Source of the DNA: Gordonia sp. UBA7599
GTDB taxonomy: Bacteria; Actinomycetota; Actinomycetes; Mycobacteriales; Mycobacteriaceae
Direction of reading: 5' to 3'
Length of the DNA stretch: 41,910 bases
NCBI GenBank assembly: GCA_002477755.1
Contig: DLKD01000072.1
Location: 1 to 41,910, forward strand
A model generated the notes under the pieces. That model was not told the origin of the DNA. It did not search any database and saw nothing but the letters and a program-made list of their open reading frames with translations. The stretch's first letter is position 1. The number at the start of each line of letters is the position of its first letter. Shown here in pieces: positions 1 to 7,898 of the stretch. Both the position numbers and the translations under genes were made by a program.

Positions 1-1
1 G

Positions 2-694
2 CTCAACGCGTTCAACGAGGCGTTGTACGACGCGACGGCGCGCGGACTGCGCGACGCTGCGGCCGATCCCGACGTGTCGGTCGTCGTGATCACAGGCGCC
101 GGACGGGCGTTCTCCGCCGGCACCGACCTGATGGAGATGCAGGCCCGCGTGAGTGATCCCGACTTCGTGCCCGGCGAATTCGGTTTCCCCGGGCTGGTCG
201 ACGCGCTCGCCGAGTTCCCTAAGCCGCTGATCGTCGCGATCAATGGGATCGGCCTCGGAATCGGTGCCACGATCATCGGCTTCGCCGACCTGGTGTTCAT
301 GTCGTCGCAGGCGCGGCTGAAGTGCCCGTTCACCGCGCTGGGCGTCGCACCGGAGGCCTCGTCGTCGTTCTTCATGCCGGCACTGATCGGGCGGCAGAAC
401 GCGACGTGGATGCTGATGTCGTCGGAGTGGATCGACGCCGCGCAGGCGCAGCGGATGGGCCTGGTCTTCGACGTCTGCGAGCCTGACGAATTGATGCCGA
501 CGACCTATCGGCACGCGCACGTGCTCGCCGACAAGCCGCTGGCGAGTCTGATGGCCGTCAAGGAGACGATGGTCGCGCCGATCAGCGAGCAGGTCCGCGC
601 GGCCAAGGAGGTCGAGGGCGCGTGGTTCCGCCGACTCATGGGCACCGGCGCCAACGCCGAGGCGCTTGCCGACTTCACCGGCAAGGACGGCTAG
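2..694 (+). CDS. Enoyl-CoA hydratase/isomerase family protein (5' end outside window)
   Basis: This is a crotonase-fold protein acting on acyl-CoA thioesters, probably in beta-oxidation or a related degradation route. The frame is already open at the window edge: residues LNAFNEAL, typical of the start of this fold, precede the first possible internal start (TTG at 23). The gene is therefore truncated by the window and 230 residues are visible. Supporting motifs are GRAFSAGTDL (first oxyanion-hole loop), NGIGLGIGAT (second oxyanion-hole loop) and an acidic residue in the APEASSSFFMP loop, where hydratases and isomerases carry a catalytic Glu. Its TAG stop shares the tetranucleotide CTAG (691-694) with the stop of the convergent amidohydrolase gene, so there is no intergenic spacer or terminator. 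Substrate unknown. Confidence 0.9.
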   Translation, partial: LNAFNEALYDATARGLRDAAADPDVSVVVITGAGRAFSAGTDLMEMQARVSDPDFVPGEFGFPGLVDALAEFPKPLIVAINGIGLGIGATIIGFADLVFMSSQARLKCPFTALGVAPEASSSFFMPALIGRQNATWMLMSSEWIDAAQAQRMGLVFDVCEPDELMPTTYRHAHVLADKPLASLMAVKETMVAPISEQVRAAKEVEGAWFRRLMGTGANAEALADFTGKDG

Positions 695-1608
695 ACCTCG
701 AAGAGTCGGGCCGCGTTGTCGTAAAGGACCTTGCGGAGCCAATCGTCGCCGAGGTCGAGGCCGATGAGGGCCTCGATGCCGTGGGCGTACGGATAGGGGA
801 TGTTCGGGTAGTCCGAGCCCCAGAAGACCTTGTCGCCCAACGCCTTTACCCGGGGTAGCGCGTCACGCGGGTACGGCGAGTCGACCTCGGCGAAATCGGT
901 GAACGACATCGTCGTGTCCAGGCCGACGTTCTCGTAGCGTTCGGCGAGGTCGAGGAAGTCCAGGTACTCCGTCGTGCCCATGTGGGCGACGATGAGCCGT
1001 AGCGACGGGAAGCGGGCCAGGATCTCGGCGACCGGGCCGGGCCCGGTGTAGGGCCCCGGAGCCGGACCCGATCCGCAGTGGATGACCACGGGCAGGTCGG
1101 CGTCGGCGATGAGTCCCCACACCCCGGTGAGCAGCGGGTCGGCGGGGGAGAAGTCGCCGACCTGCACGTGCACCTTGAAGACCCGTGTCCCCGCTTCGAT
1201 GGCGTCGGCGGTGTACTGCAGTGCGCCCGGCTCGGGGTAGAAGGTCGACGTGTGCAGGCAGCGCGGCTCGCGGGAGGCGAAGCCGACTGCCCACTCGTTG
1301 AGCCATGCGGCCATGCCGGGCTTGTGCGCGTAGACCATCGAGGTGAAGGCACGCACCCCGAAAGCCTCGAGACCGTCGGAGCGGACCTGCTCGTCGGCGC
1401 GGTAGTGGATCGGCCACTCGCGGCCCAACGCGGGCCCGACGCCGTCGAAGAAGGCCCACACCTTGTCGAGCACGTTGCGCGGCATGAAGTGGGTGTGGAT
1501 GTCGATCAGGCCGGGCAGGCCCAGCGGTTCCCAGAGCCGCCGCACCGCCTCGGCGTCAGCGGCGGTGAAGGGTTCGGGCGTTCCCGCATCCGTGTCATCG
1601 GTGCACAC
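691..1608 (-). CDS. Amidohydrolase (Amidohydro_2, TIM-barrel metal-dependent hydrolase)
   Basis: This 305-residue protein looks like a cytoplasmic metal-dependent hydrolase or decarboxylase of the amidohydrolase-2 family (ACMSD-like group). Visible metal-site motifs are HTH in DIHTHFMP near residues 38-40, a His in VVIHCGSG, a His in LIVAHMGTTEY and the late Asp in FWGSDYPN. Family members hydrolyse or decarboxylate small carboxylic and aromatic substrates; nothing here identifies the substrate. The start is GTG at 1608, the only start in this frame that keeps the N-terminus before the first strand. No strong ribosome binding site is visible, which fits translational coupling: the upstream SDR gene stops 9 bases earlier on the same strand, so the two form an operon. 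The 3' end overlaps the stop of the convergent hydratase gene. Confidence 0.88.
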   Translation of the reverse strand: MCTDDTDAGTPEPFTAADAEAVRRLWEPLGLPGLIDIHTHFMPRNVLDKVWAFFDGVGPALGREWPIHYRADEQVRSDGLEAFGVRAFTSMVYAHKPGMAAWLNEWAVGFASREPRCLHTSTFYPEPGALQYTADAIEAGTRVFKVHVQVGDFSPADPLLTGVWGLIADADLPVVIHCGSGPAPGPYTGPGPVAEILARFPSLRLIVAHMGTTEYLDFLDLAERYENVGLDTTMSFTDFAEVDSPYPRDALPRVKALGDKVFWGSDYPNIPYPYAHGIEALIGLDLGDDWLRKVLYDNAARLFEV

Positions 1609-1617
1609 GGCTTCAGG

Positions 1618-2619
1618 CTATGCCTCTTGCGTGTTCCGGTCGTTGCGCGAGGCGAAAACCGCCTCGAAGGTCTCGGAGATCGGCCGGAAGGTGACGCCCA
1701 GTGCCTCGGCGGTCGAGTTGTCGGGGTCGGGCGGATACAGCAGGTAATCGACCGCCGTCTCGCTGAGCTGCTCGAGACTGGCAGGGACGAGGTTGCGGAA
1801 GCGGTCGGCGAGTCGGCCCAGCCCGACGAGGGCAGTGTTGGGGATCGGGATGTAGTGGACCCGACGTCCCGATGCGGCCGACATTGCGCGGGCCAGCGCT
1901 CGACCGGTCAACCGGTGCCCGCCGGCGGCGACGCGGCGCGGGCCGTGGCCGGGCTCGATGAGCCGGGTGTGTAGGTCGGCTAGGTCGCGCACGTCGACGA
2001 CGGTCAGTCCGCCGGTGCGGCCGAGGACACCGGCGTCGGCGAGGCTGAACAGTCCGTCGCCCGATTCGCCCAGGTGGCCGGCGGCGGCGGGACCCATGAC
2101 GCCGCACGGGTAGGTGATCGCGATCGGTGCCCCACGGTCCTGGAGGTCGCGGACGTACTTTTCGACGGCGGTCTTCGAGCGTCCGTAAGCCCCGGCGCCG
2201 CCGGTCAACGGCGACTCGCCGTCGAGTATCGGCCGCGTCTTCGACCACAGCACCACCGAGCTCGACACGTGGACGATGGCCCCGATACCGGCATCGACGG
2301 CACCGCCGACGATGTTGCGCGTGCCGGCGACGTTGCGCGCCACCATGGCGTCGTCGTCGGCGTCGTCGGTGTGCTGCAGCACGACCTCGGCTGCGGTGTG
2401 CACGACGGCGTCGCAACCCTGCAGGGCGCTCGCCGTCGACGTCGGATCGGTGATGTCACCGACGACGTGGTCGTCGCCGTTGAAACCGAAGAAATCTGCT
2501 GTTCGCCGCAGTTTGTCGGGACTGCGGACTAAGAAGCGGAGCTCGTGGCCCTGCTCGGCGATGGCGGCCGCTGTCCAGCCGCCGACGAATCCGGTCGCAC
2601 CGGTGATCAAGACGCGCAC
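1618..2619 (-). CDS. NAD-dependent epimerase/dehydratase (extended SDR)
   Basis: This 333-residue Rossmann-fold protein of the extended SDR type resembles 3-beta-hydroxysteroid dehydrogenase/isomerase-like and dihydroflavonol-reductase-like enzymes. The cofactor motif GATGFVGG lies at residues 7-14, an Asp-containing VVGDITDP segment follows, then the catalytic Ser region HVSSSVV and the YGRSK (YxxxK) motif. The start is GTG at 2619, giving MRVLITGATG. A CATACT hexamer (minus strand, 2633-2638) ends 13 bases upstream and could be the -10 element. It is the first gene of a minus-strand pair with the amidohydrolase and diverges from the acyltransferase cluster across an intergenic region holding a KstR-type operator (2678-2695), which suggests a sterol- or lipid-related substrate. 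That link is inference. Confidence 0.87.
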   Translation of the reverse strand: MRVLITGATGFVGGWTAAAIAEQGHELRFLVRSPDKLRRTADFFGFNGDDHVVGDITDPTSTASALQGCDAVVHTAAEVVLQHTDDADDDAMVARNVAGTRNIVGGAVDAGIGAIVHVSSSVVLWSKTRPILDGESPLTGGAGAYGRSKTAVEKYVRDLQDRGAPIAITYPCGVMGPAAAGHLGESGDGLFSLADAGVLGRTGGLTVVDVRDLADLHTRLIEPGHGPRRVAAGGHRLTGRALARAMSAASGRRVHYIPIPNTALVGLGRLADRFRNLVPASLEQLSETAVDYLLYPPDPDNSTAEALGVTFRPISETFEAVFASRNDRNTQEA

Positions 2620-2677
2620 GAGTCGATTCTTCAGTATGAGGATTCACTGTGGACACAGCTCGGGCGGTTGCCGCAAA

Positions 2678-2695
2678 ACTAGAACGTGTTCTAGT
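2678..2695. promoter_or_regulatory. Probable KstR-type operator (perfect inverted repeat)
   Basis: ACTAGAAC-GT-GTTCTAGT is a perfect 8-bp inverted repeat with a 2-bp spacer. Its core matches every fixed position of TnnAACnnGTTnnA, the published motif of KstR, the TetR-family repressor of cholesterol catabolism in mycobacteria and rhodococci. It sits between the divergent SDR gene (start 2619) and the acyltransferase gene (start 2769), so it could control both. Binding by KstR is inferred from the motif alone. Confidence 0.7.
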
Positions 2696-2697
2696 CT

Positions 2698-2712
2698 AGT
2701 GTGAAACACACT
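2698..2712. promoter_or_regulatory. Second inverted repeat in the same divergent promoter
   Basis: AGTGTG-AAA-CACACT is a perfect 6-bp inverted repeat with a 3-bp spacer that begins three bases after the KstR-type site. It may be a binding site for a second regulator, or may reflect promoter composition. No known factor is recognised. Confidence 0.35.
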
Positions 2713-2768
2713 CAGATCCGCTTGTCGCCCAGCGCACGGCGGGTTTTCATGGCTCGGAGGGGGGAACG

Positions 2769-3617
2769 ATGGCAGAGGGTAAAGACGGTTCCGCGTCGGC
2801 GAAGGGGGATGCACCCGAGTCGGACGATTCCGCGCCCAAGACCGACGGCTGGGACCCCGTATGGGTCGGGCGGGTCATGCCGCTGCTGCGGACCATCGCC
2901 AAGATGTACTTCCGGTCGGAGGTCACCGGCATGGAGAAGGTGCCCGAAGGGGGCGTGTTGCTGGTCAGCAACCACTCCGGCGGGACCCTGGCCTACGACG
3001 TCCCACTGTTGGCTGTCGCCTTCTCCGAGGAGTTCGGCGATGACCGTCCGTTGTGCACGCTGGCCCACGACCTGATCTTCATCGGCCAGGGTGACGCCAT
3101 CTTCCGCAAATTCGGGTTCCTCCCCGCGAACCCGCGCAACGCGGTCGCCGCACTCCAGGACGGCATGGCCACCCTCGTCTTCCCCGGCGGTGACTGGGAC
3201 GCCATGCGCCCGACCCGAGACGGGGCCAAGGTCGACTTCAACGGCAACCAGGGTTACATCCGCACAGCTCTCAAGGCCGGGGTGCCGATCGTCCCCATCG
3301 TCACCATTGGCGGCCAGGAGACCCAACTCTTCCTCAACGACGGCGCCGGCCTGGCCAAGTTCCTGCGCCTGGACAAGTTGATCCGCGCCCAGCGCGCCCC
3401 GCTGGTCCTCGGCTTCCCGTTCGGCCTCGGACTCGGCATGACGCCGAACCTTCCGCTGCCTTCCAAGATGGTCACCCGGGTCCTCGACCCGATCGACATC
3501 ACTGCCGAGTTCGGCGCCGACCCCGACATCGACGCCGTCGACGAACTCATCCGTTCCCGCATGCAGGCCGCACTCGACGAACTCTCCGACGAGCGCCGAT
3601 TCCCCATCATCGGCTGA
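2769..3617 (+). CDS. Lysophospholipid acyltransferase-like protein (PlsC/LPLAT superfamily)
   Basis: This 282-residue protein probably transfers an acyl chain from acyl-CoA to a glycerolipid or other alcohol acceptor. The catalytic block is SNHSGGTLAYD, with His69 and Asp77. The spacing is longer than the textbook HX4D motif, as seen in the MGAT-like subgroup. A second block, FPGGDWD (residues 138-144), corresponds to the FPEG acceptor-binding block, and VPIVPIVTIGG to block IV. The start is ATG 2769, preceded by the strong purine-rich GGAGGGGGGAA site. It leads a unit acyltransferase, acyl-CoA synthetase, WS/DGAT, hydrolase, the same set I recall at Rv1425-Rv1428c. It probably takes part in triacylglycerol, wax-ester or phospholipid formation under control of the KstR-type site upstream; exact acceptor unknown. 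Confidence 0.88.
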   Translation: MAEGKDGSASAKGDAPESDDSAPKTDGWDPVWVGRVMPLLRTIAKMYFRSEVTGMEKVPEGGVLLVSNHSGGTLAYDVPLLAVAFSEEFGDDRPLCTLAHDLIFIGQGDAIFRKFGFLPANPRNAVAALQDGMATLVFPGGDWDAMRPTRDGAKVDFNGNQGYIRTALKAGVPIVPIVTIGGQETQLFLNDGAGLAKFLRLDKLIRAQRAPLVLGFPFGLGLGMTPNLPLPSKMVTRVLDPIDITAEFGADPDIDAVDELIRSRMQAALDELSDERRFPIIG

Positions 3618-3625
3618 GGACACCA

Positions 3626-5263
3626 ATGAACCGCATCCGCGATCAGATCTCCCGCTTGACCTGGATCTTCAGCGTGCTCGTGCGCAGCCGATTCCTGACC
3701 CTGCTGCGCCCCGACCGCTACCTGCGGATGGGCCTGTCGCTGCGGCGCCAAGGTGGAACCAACGCGGTCAGCGGAATCGGGCTGGCCGCCGCGCAGCACC
3801 CGGGCGACACCGCGCTGTACGACGAGGCGGGATCGCTCACCTGGGCGCAGCTCGACGCCCGTGTCGACGCCCTCGCCGTCGGGCTCGCCGAGATGGCCGG
3901 CCGGACGCCGCGCACCGTCGCCATCATGTGCCGCAACCACCGCGGGCTCATCGAAGCGCTGGCCGCGACCATCCGCCTCGGCGCCGACGCCGTCCTGCTG
4001 AACACCGGGTTCGCCGGGCCGCAGCTGCGCGACGTCCTCCTGCGCGAGAACGCCGACATCGTCATCGCCGACGACGAGTTCGCCGACCTGATCGCCCACT
4101 CCCGCGACGCCAACCCGACGATGCCGTGCTTGTGGTCGTGGCAGGAGGGCACCGGGCTGCGCGACGATCCCGACACCGCCGAACGGCTCATCGTCCGCCG
4201 CCTCGGCCAGCGCCCGGCGCGCCCGCGCAAACCCGGTCGCATCATCCTGCTCACGTCGGGCACGACGGGCACCCCTAAGGGGGCCAAGCGCGCCACCAGC
4301 GGCTCCGACGTGATGTCTCTGGCGGCGATGCTCGACCGCATCCCGTGGCGTGGGGGCGAGACGATGGTGATCGCCGCACCGATCTTCCACGCGTGGGGAT
4401 TCGGGCAGATGGCGATCGCCTCGACCATGCACGTGACGATGGTGATGAGTCGTCGCTTCGACCCGGTCGGCACCCTCGACCTCGTGCGCAAGCACAACGC
4501 GTCCGGGCTCGCTGTTGTACCGGTCATGCTGGAGCGGATCATCGACCTGCCCGACGAGGTCCTCGACGCTCGCCCGATGCCGTCGTTGCGGTTTGCGACC
4601 GCGAGCGGTTCGAGGATGCGCGCGGAGTCGATGATCGCGTTCATGGACCGCTTCGGCGACGTCGTCTACAACAGCTACAACGCGACCGAGGCGGGCCTGA
4701 TCAGCACCGCCACCCCCGCGGATCTGCGCTTCGCGCCCGACACCGCCGGACGGCCGATCGCCGGGACCGAGGTCCGGATCCTCGACGACGAGTTGCGTCC
4801 GCTGCCGGTCGGCGACGTCGGCAAGATCGCCGTCGCCAACGAGTCGTCGTTCGACGGCTACACCAGCACCGACACCAAGGACTACGCCGACGGCTACATG
4901 CTCTCCGGAGACGTCGGGCGTTTCGACGAGGCCGGTCGTCTCTACGTCGTCGGTCGCGACGACGAGATGATCGTGTCGGGTGGGGAGAACGTCTACCCGC
5001 TCGAGGTCGAGCAGGTCCTCGACGCGCACCCCGGCGTCGGCGAGGTCGCGGTGATCGGTGTCGATGACGAGAAGTTCGGCCAGCGATTGGCCGCCTACGT
5101 GGTGCGCAGTGACGCGAGCATCGATGCCGACCAACTCAAGGCGCACGTCAAGGCACAGCTTGCGGGCTACAAGGTGCCCCGCGATATCCATTTCATCGAG
5201 GTTCTCCCGCGTAACGCCACCGGCAAGGTGCTCAAACGGGACCTGTCACCGAAGGAGGGCTGA
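3626..5263 (+). CDS. Acyl-CoA synthetase, FadD12-like (AMP-forming)
   Basis: This 545-residue member of the adenylate-forming family activates a fatty (or steroid-derived) acid to its CoA thioester through an acyl-AMP. The P-loop-like motif TSGTTGTPKG starts near residue 209, followed by YNATEAG (A5), the LSGDVGRFDEAGRLY and VGRDDEMI region (A7-A8), SGGENVYP, and the conserved C-terminal lysine at about position 534 in NATGKVLKRD (A10). It starts 8 bases after the acyltransferase stop and ends 3 bases before the WS/DGAT gene, so it is co-translated with both. The neighbourhood resembles FadD12 (Rv1427c) of M. tuberculosis as I remember it. The likely role is supplying acyl-CoA to the flanking acyltransferases. 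Substrate chain length cannot be read from the sequence. Confidence 0.93.
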   Translation: MNRIRDQISRLTWIFSVLVRSRFLTLLRPDRYLRMGLSLRRQGGTNAVSGIGLAAAQHPGDTALYDEAGSLTWAQLDARVDALAVGLAEMAGRTPRTVAIMCRNHRGLIEALAATIRLGADAVLLNTGFAGPQLRDVLLRENADIVIADDEFADLIAHSRDANPTMPCLWSWQEGTGLRDDPDTAERLIVRRLGQRPARPRKPGRIILLTSGTTGTPKGAKRATSGSDVMSLAAMLDRIPWRGGETMVIAAPIFHAWGFGQMAIASTMHVTMVMSRRFDPVGTLDLVRKHNASGLAVVPVMLERIIDLPDEVLDARPMPSLRFATASGSRMRAESMIAFMDRFGDVVYNSYNATEAGLISTATPADLRFAPDTAGRPIAGTEVRILDDELRPLPVGDVGKIAVANESSFDGYTSTDTKDYADGYMLSGDVGRFDEAGRLYVVGRDDEMIVSGGENVYPLEVEQVLDAHPGVGEVAVIGVDDEKFGQRLAAYVVRSDASIDADQLKAHVKAQLAGYKVPRDIHFIEVLPRNATGKVLKRDLSPKEG

Positions 5264-5266
5264 AGC

Positions 5267-6697
5267 ATGCAACGACTGCAGCGGCTTTCGGGCAATGACG
5301 CCCTGATGCTGAACATGGAGAACCCCACCACTCCGATGCACACGCTGAAGGTGGCGATCATCGACTCGTCGCGCCGGGGCAAGCCCGTGACGTTGGACGA
5401 GTTGATCGAGGTCCTGCCGGACTACCTCGGCCATTTTCCGCGTGCGACGCAACGCGTTGAGACCGCGTCGCAGACCTACAGTGCCCGGCCGTTCTGGGTG
5501 TACGACGAGAACTTCAACGTTGCCGATCATCTGGACGAGCGGACCGCGCAAGAGCCGGGGGACCGGCATGCCCTGGATGCGATCCTCACCGATCTGGCCG
5601 TCGAGCAGCTCGACCGCGCCCGGCCACTGTGGGCGATGACCTTGGTCAACGGCCTCGCCGACGGCCAGCAGGCCGTCGTCGTGCGGGTGCACCATGCGGT
5701 AGCCGACGGATTGGCGGCGTTGAACACCTTCATGATCGCCACGTCGGAGGAGGGCGGCACGGTCGCGCCCTGCCCGATCGGCGAGTTGGAGCCGGTCGAG
5801 CGTGAGGAACTGCTGACCAACGCGCGCGAGGAGTCCAAGAGGCTGATCCGTGACGTGCCCGGCGCGACCGCACGCTTCGTCAAGGGCGTCGTCAACTCCC
5901 GCCGGTTCGAGGACCGCCATCTGGTGCCCCAGCCGATGGAGTCCGCGCGCAACAGTTTCTCCACGCGCAGCGGCGGGGAGCGGCGCTGCGCGAGTGCCGA
6001 CCTCGCATTGGCGCGGATCCAGCGCGTCGCGGTCGCTACCGAGACGACCGTCAACGGCGCGTTGCACGGCGTCATCGCCGGTGCCAAGCGCGCGGAGATG
6101 ATCGCCCGTAGCGAGGACTTGCGGTCCCCGTCGGTGACGGTGTTCGGCGTCGCTGCCGACCTGACATCCAACCGGACCGCTGGCAACGAGATCTCCACGG
6201 CACTGGCCTACCTGCGGACCGACATCGACGACCCCGTCGACCGCCTGACGGCGACCGCGCAGAGCTGCGCCGCCGCGGTGAGCAAGCGGCGCACCGTCGG
6301 TTTCGAGCTGACCGATCAGATCGCCGTCTACACCGGTCGGACCGGGCCGGTGTTCCGGAAGCTGGCCGCGCCGGTGGTGCCCCGCGTCGTCAACAACATC
6401 ACGACCGCGAACCTCCCCGGGCCGCGCCAGACGCGCTGGGTCGGGCAGATCGAGGTCGTCGACTGGATTTCCTTCGCGCTGGCGATCGCGCCGGCCGACG
6501 TGAACCTCACCGCCTACAGCTATGCCGGGCGGATCAGCATGGGCCTCATCACGACGCCCGAATCCATGCCCGACCCGGAGCGGTTCCTGGGCCGGGTGGC
6601 GGAGTCGCTCGACACAGTAGAGGCTGCCTTGGTCGAGCGCGGGATGCTCGACCTGTCCGCCGAAACCGCGGCCAAACCCGACGAGAAGGCGAAGTGA
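5267..6697 (+). CDS. Wax ester synthase/diacylglycerol acyltransferase (WS/DGAT)
   Basis: This 476-residue bifunctional acyltransferase of the actinobacterial Tgs family esterifies diacylglycerol or a long-chain alcohol with acyl-CoA, making storage lipid at the membrane. The active-site motif HHAVADG is complete at residues 142-148 (HHxxxDG, with His143 as base). The N-terminal block NDALMLNMENPTTPMHT, the RPLWAMTLVNGL block before the active site and the NLPGP block in the C-terminal half are all present. Start and spacing support co-translation with the upstream synthetase gene (3-base gap). The hydrolase gene downstream overlaps its stop by four bases (GTGA). Together they form a make-and-turn-over neutral lipid unit. 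Length is normal for the family. Confidence 0.95.
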   Translation: MQRLQRLSGNDALMLNMENPTTPMHTLKVAIIDSSRRGKPVTLDELIEVLPDYLGHFPRATQRVETASQTYSARPFWVYDENFNVADHLDERTAQEPGDRHALDAILTDLAVEQLDRARPLWAMTLVNGLADGQQAVVVRVHHAVADGLAALNTFMIATSEEGGTVAPCPIGELEPVEREELLTNAREESKRLIRDVPGATARFVKGVVNSRRFEDRHLVPQPMESARNSFSTRSGGERRCASADLALARIQRVAVATETTVNGALHGVIAGAKRAEMIARSEDLRSPSVTVFGVAADLTSNRTAGNEISTALAYLRTDIDDPVDRLTATAQSCAAAVSKRRTVGFELTDQIAVYTGRTGPVFRKLAAPVVPRVVNNITTANLPGPRQTRWVGQIEVVDWISFALAIAPADVNLTAYSYAGRISMGLITTPESMPDPERFLGRVAESLDTVEAALVERGMLDLSAETAAKPDEKAK

Positions 6698-7842
6698 GTG
6701 ACGTGGGACTGAGCAAATGGGATACGACGGTTGCGCGGGTCGGGCTGTTCGCCAACGTGATGCCCCGCGCGGTCGCCAGTGCGCGCGCAGCGGCGCGGGG
6801 ATCGGACCGGCTGGGCATCCCGCCGTCGAAGGTGGGGGCGCGGACGGTCGGTGAGTCCGCCGTCGACGAGCTCTTCGTCGCGATCAACTCGATCGTGCGC
6901 GACGTGTCATCCATCGACGACCTGGCCTCCGATGTCGCCCGGTGCGAGGAGGCGGCACCGATTCTCACCGAACTCGGCGTGACCGGGGTCAACCAGCCGC
7001 AACCGGTGCCGACGATCCTGCGCCGCACCCGCAAGCGCTTTACGACGACGGTCTACGAACTCATCGACTTCTACCCGGAGGTCAACCTGCCCGGGCCGTT
7101 GGCGCCGTACGCGCCCTACCTGGACGGTGTGGTGTCGGCGCGGGTGCTCGCCCACGACGAACCCGGGCGCCGCTGGATCATCTGGGTGCACGGTGCCGGG
7201 CAGGGCCGGCCTGACGACCTCTTCACCTTCCGGGCCGCGCACCTGCACGAGAAGCTCGGATACAACGTCATCCTGCCGGTGCTGCCGGCGCACGGGACCC
7301 GGGCCCACCCCAGCGTCGACTACCCCGGGTTCGACCCGTTGGAGAACGTCGCCGTCACGGTGCGCGCCATCGCCGAGATCCGGGCGCTCGTCGCGTGGGC
7401 GAATTCGGCCGCACCGGCCGACATCACGATTGCCGGAACGTCGTTGGGTGGTCCGCTGGCGGCGATGGTCGCCGGTCTGGAGCCGTCGGTCTCGTCAGTG
7501 TTGGCGCTGGTCCCGATGCTCGGCGTGCATTCGACGCTGGCCCACCACATGGACCGTGCCGGTGAACTGGGCAAGACCGCGGCGCAGTTGCTTCGCAGCG
7601 ACAGCGTCACCGCGGTGACATCGGTCGTCGACCCGCTTTCCGTAATGCCTTACGCCGAGCCGGATCGGCGCCTGGTGATCGCTGCGCTCAACGACCGCGT
7701 CACCTGGGTGACTGCGGCGCAGAAGCTGCACGACCATTGGGGTGGGCGCATCGAGTGGTACCCGGGTGGCCATGTGGGCCACGTCTTCTCCGGTGTGGTC
7801 AAGTCCCTGACCGACGAGTTCCTCACCGAGCCCCTCAGCTGA
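6694..7842 (+). CDS. Alpha/beta hydrolase (LipO-like esterase/lipase)
   Basis: This 382-residue cytoplasmic alpha/beta hydrolase probably cleaves an ester of the lipid made by its neighbours. Family landmarks: an oxyanion loop VHGAGQG, the nucleophile elbow GTSLG with Ser250, a late acidic region after DPLSVMPYAEPDRRLVIAALNDRV and the C-terminal His in GGHVGHVFSG. The start is GTG 6694, whose GTGA overlaps the WS/DGAT stop, so translation is coupled. The position as fourth gene after acyltransferase, synthetase and WS/DGAT corresponds to LipO in the M. tuberculosis locus as I recall it. No signal peptide is visible. A bidirectional hairpin terminator begins four bases after the stop. Confidence 0.87.
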   Translation: MSDVGLSKWDTTVARVGLFANVMPRAVASARAAARGSDRLGIPPSKVGARTVGESAVDELFVAINSIVRDVSSIDDLASDVARCEEAAPILTELGVTGVNQPQPVPTILRRTRKRFTTTVYELIDFYPEVNLPGPLAPYAPYLDGVVSARVLAHDEPGRRWIIWVHGAGQGRPDDLFTFRAAHLHEKLGYNVILPVLPAHGTRAHPSVDYPGFDPLENVAVTVRAIAEIRALVAWANSAAPADITIAGTSLGGPLAAMVAGLEPSVSSVLALVPMLGVHSTLAHHMDRAGELGKTAAQLLRSDSVTAVTSVVDPLSVMPYAEPDRRLVIAALNDRVTWVTAAQKLHDHWGGRIEWYPGGHVGHVFSGVVKSLTDEFLTEPLS

Positions 7843-7845
7843 CGC

Positions 7846-7880
7846 CGAGCGTGCGGCGGGCTGGCCTTGCCGCACGCTCG
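7846..7880. terminator. Hairpin terminator shared by convergent genes
   Basis: A perfect 12-bp stem (7846-7857 CGAGCGTGCGGC with 7869-7880) encloses an 11-base loop. No T-run follows, which is usual in actinobacteria. It lies between the convergent hydrolase genes ending at 7842 and 7899 and could stop transcription in both directions. Confidence 0.8.
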
Positions 7881-7898
7881 ACGAAGAGCGGGGACGGC

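Noticed and set aside
3254-5191. Long minus-strand open frame (645 codons) opposite the acyltransferase and acyl-CoA synthetase genes
   Set aside because: Antisense to two genes with complete catalytic motifs; the product looks compositional and has no recognisable domain.
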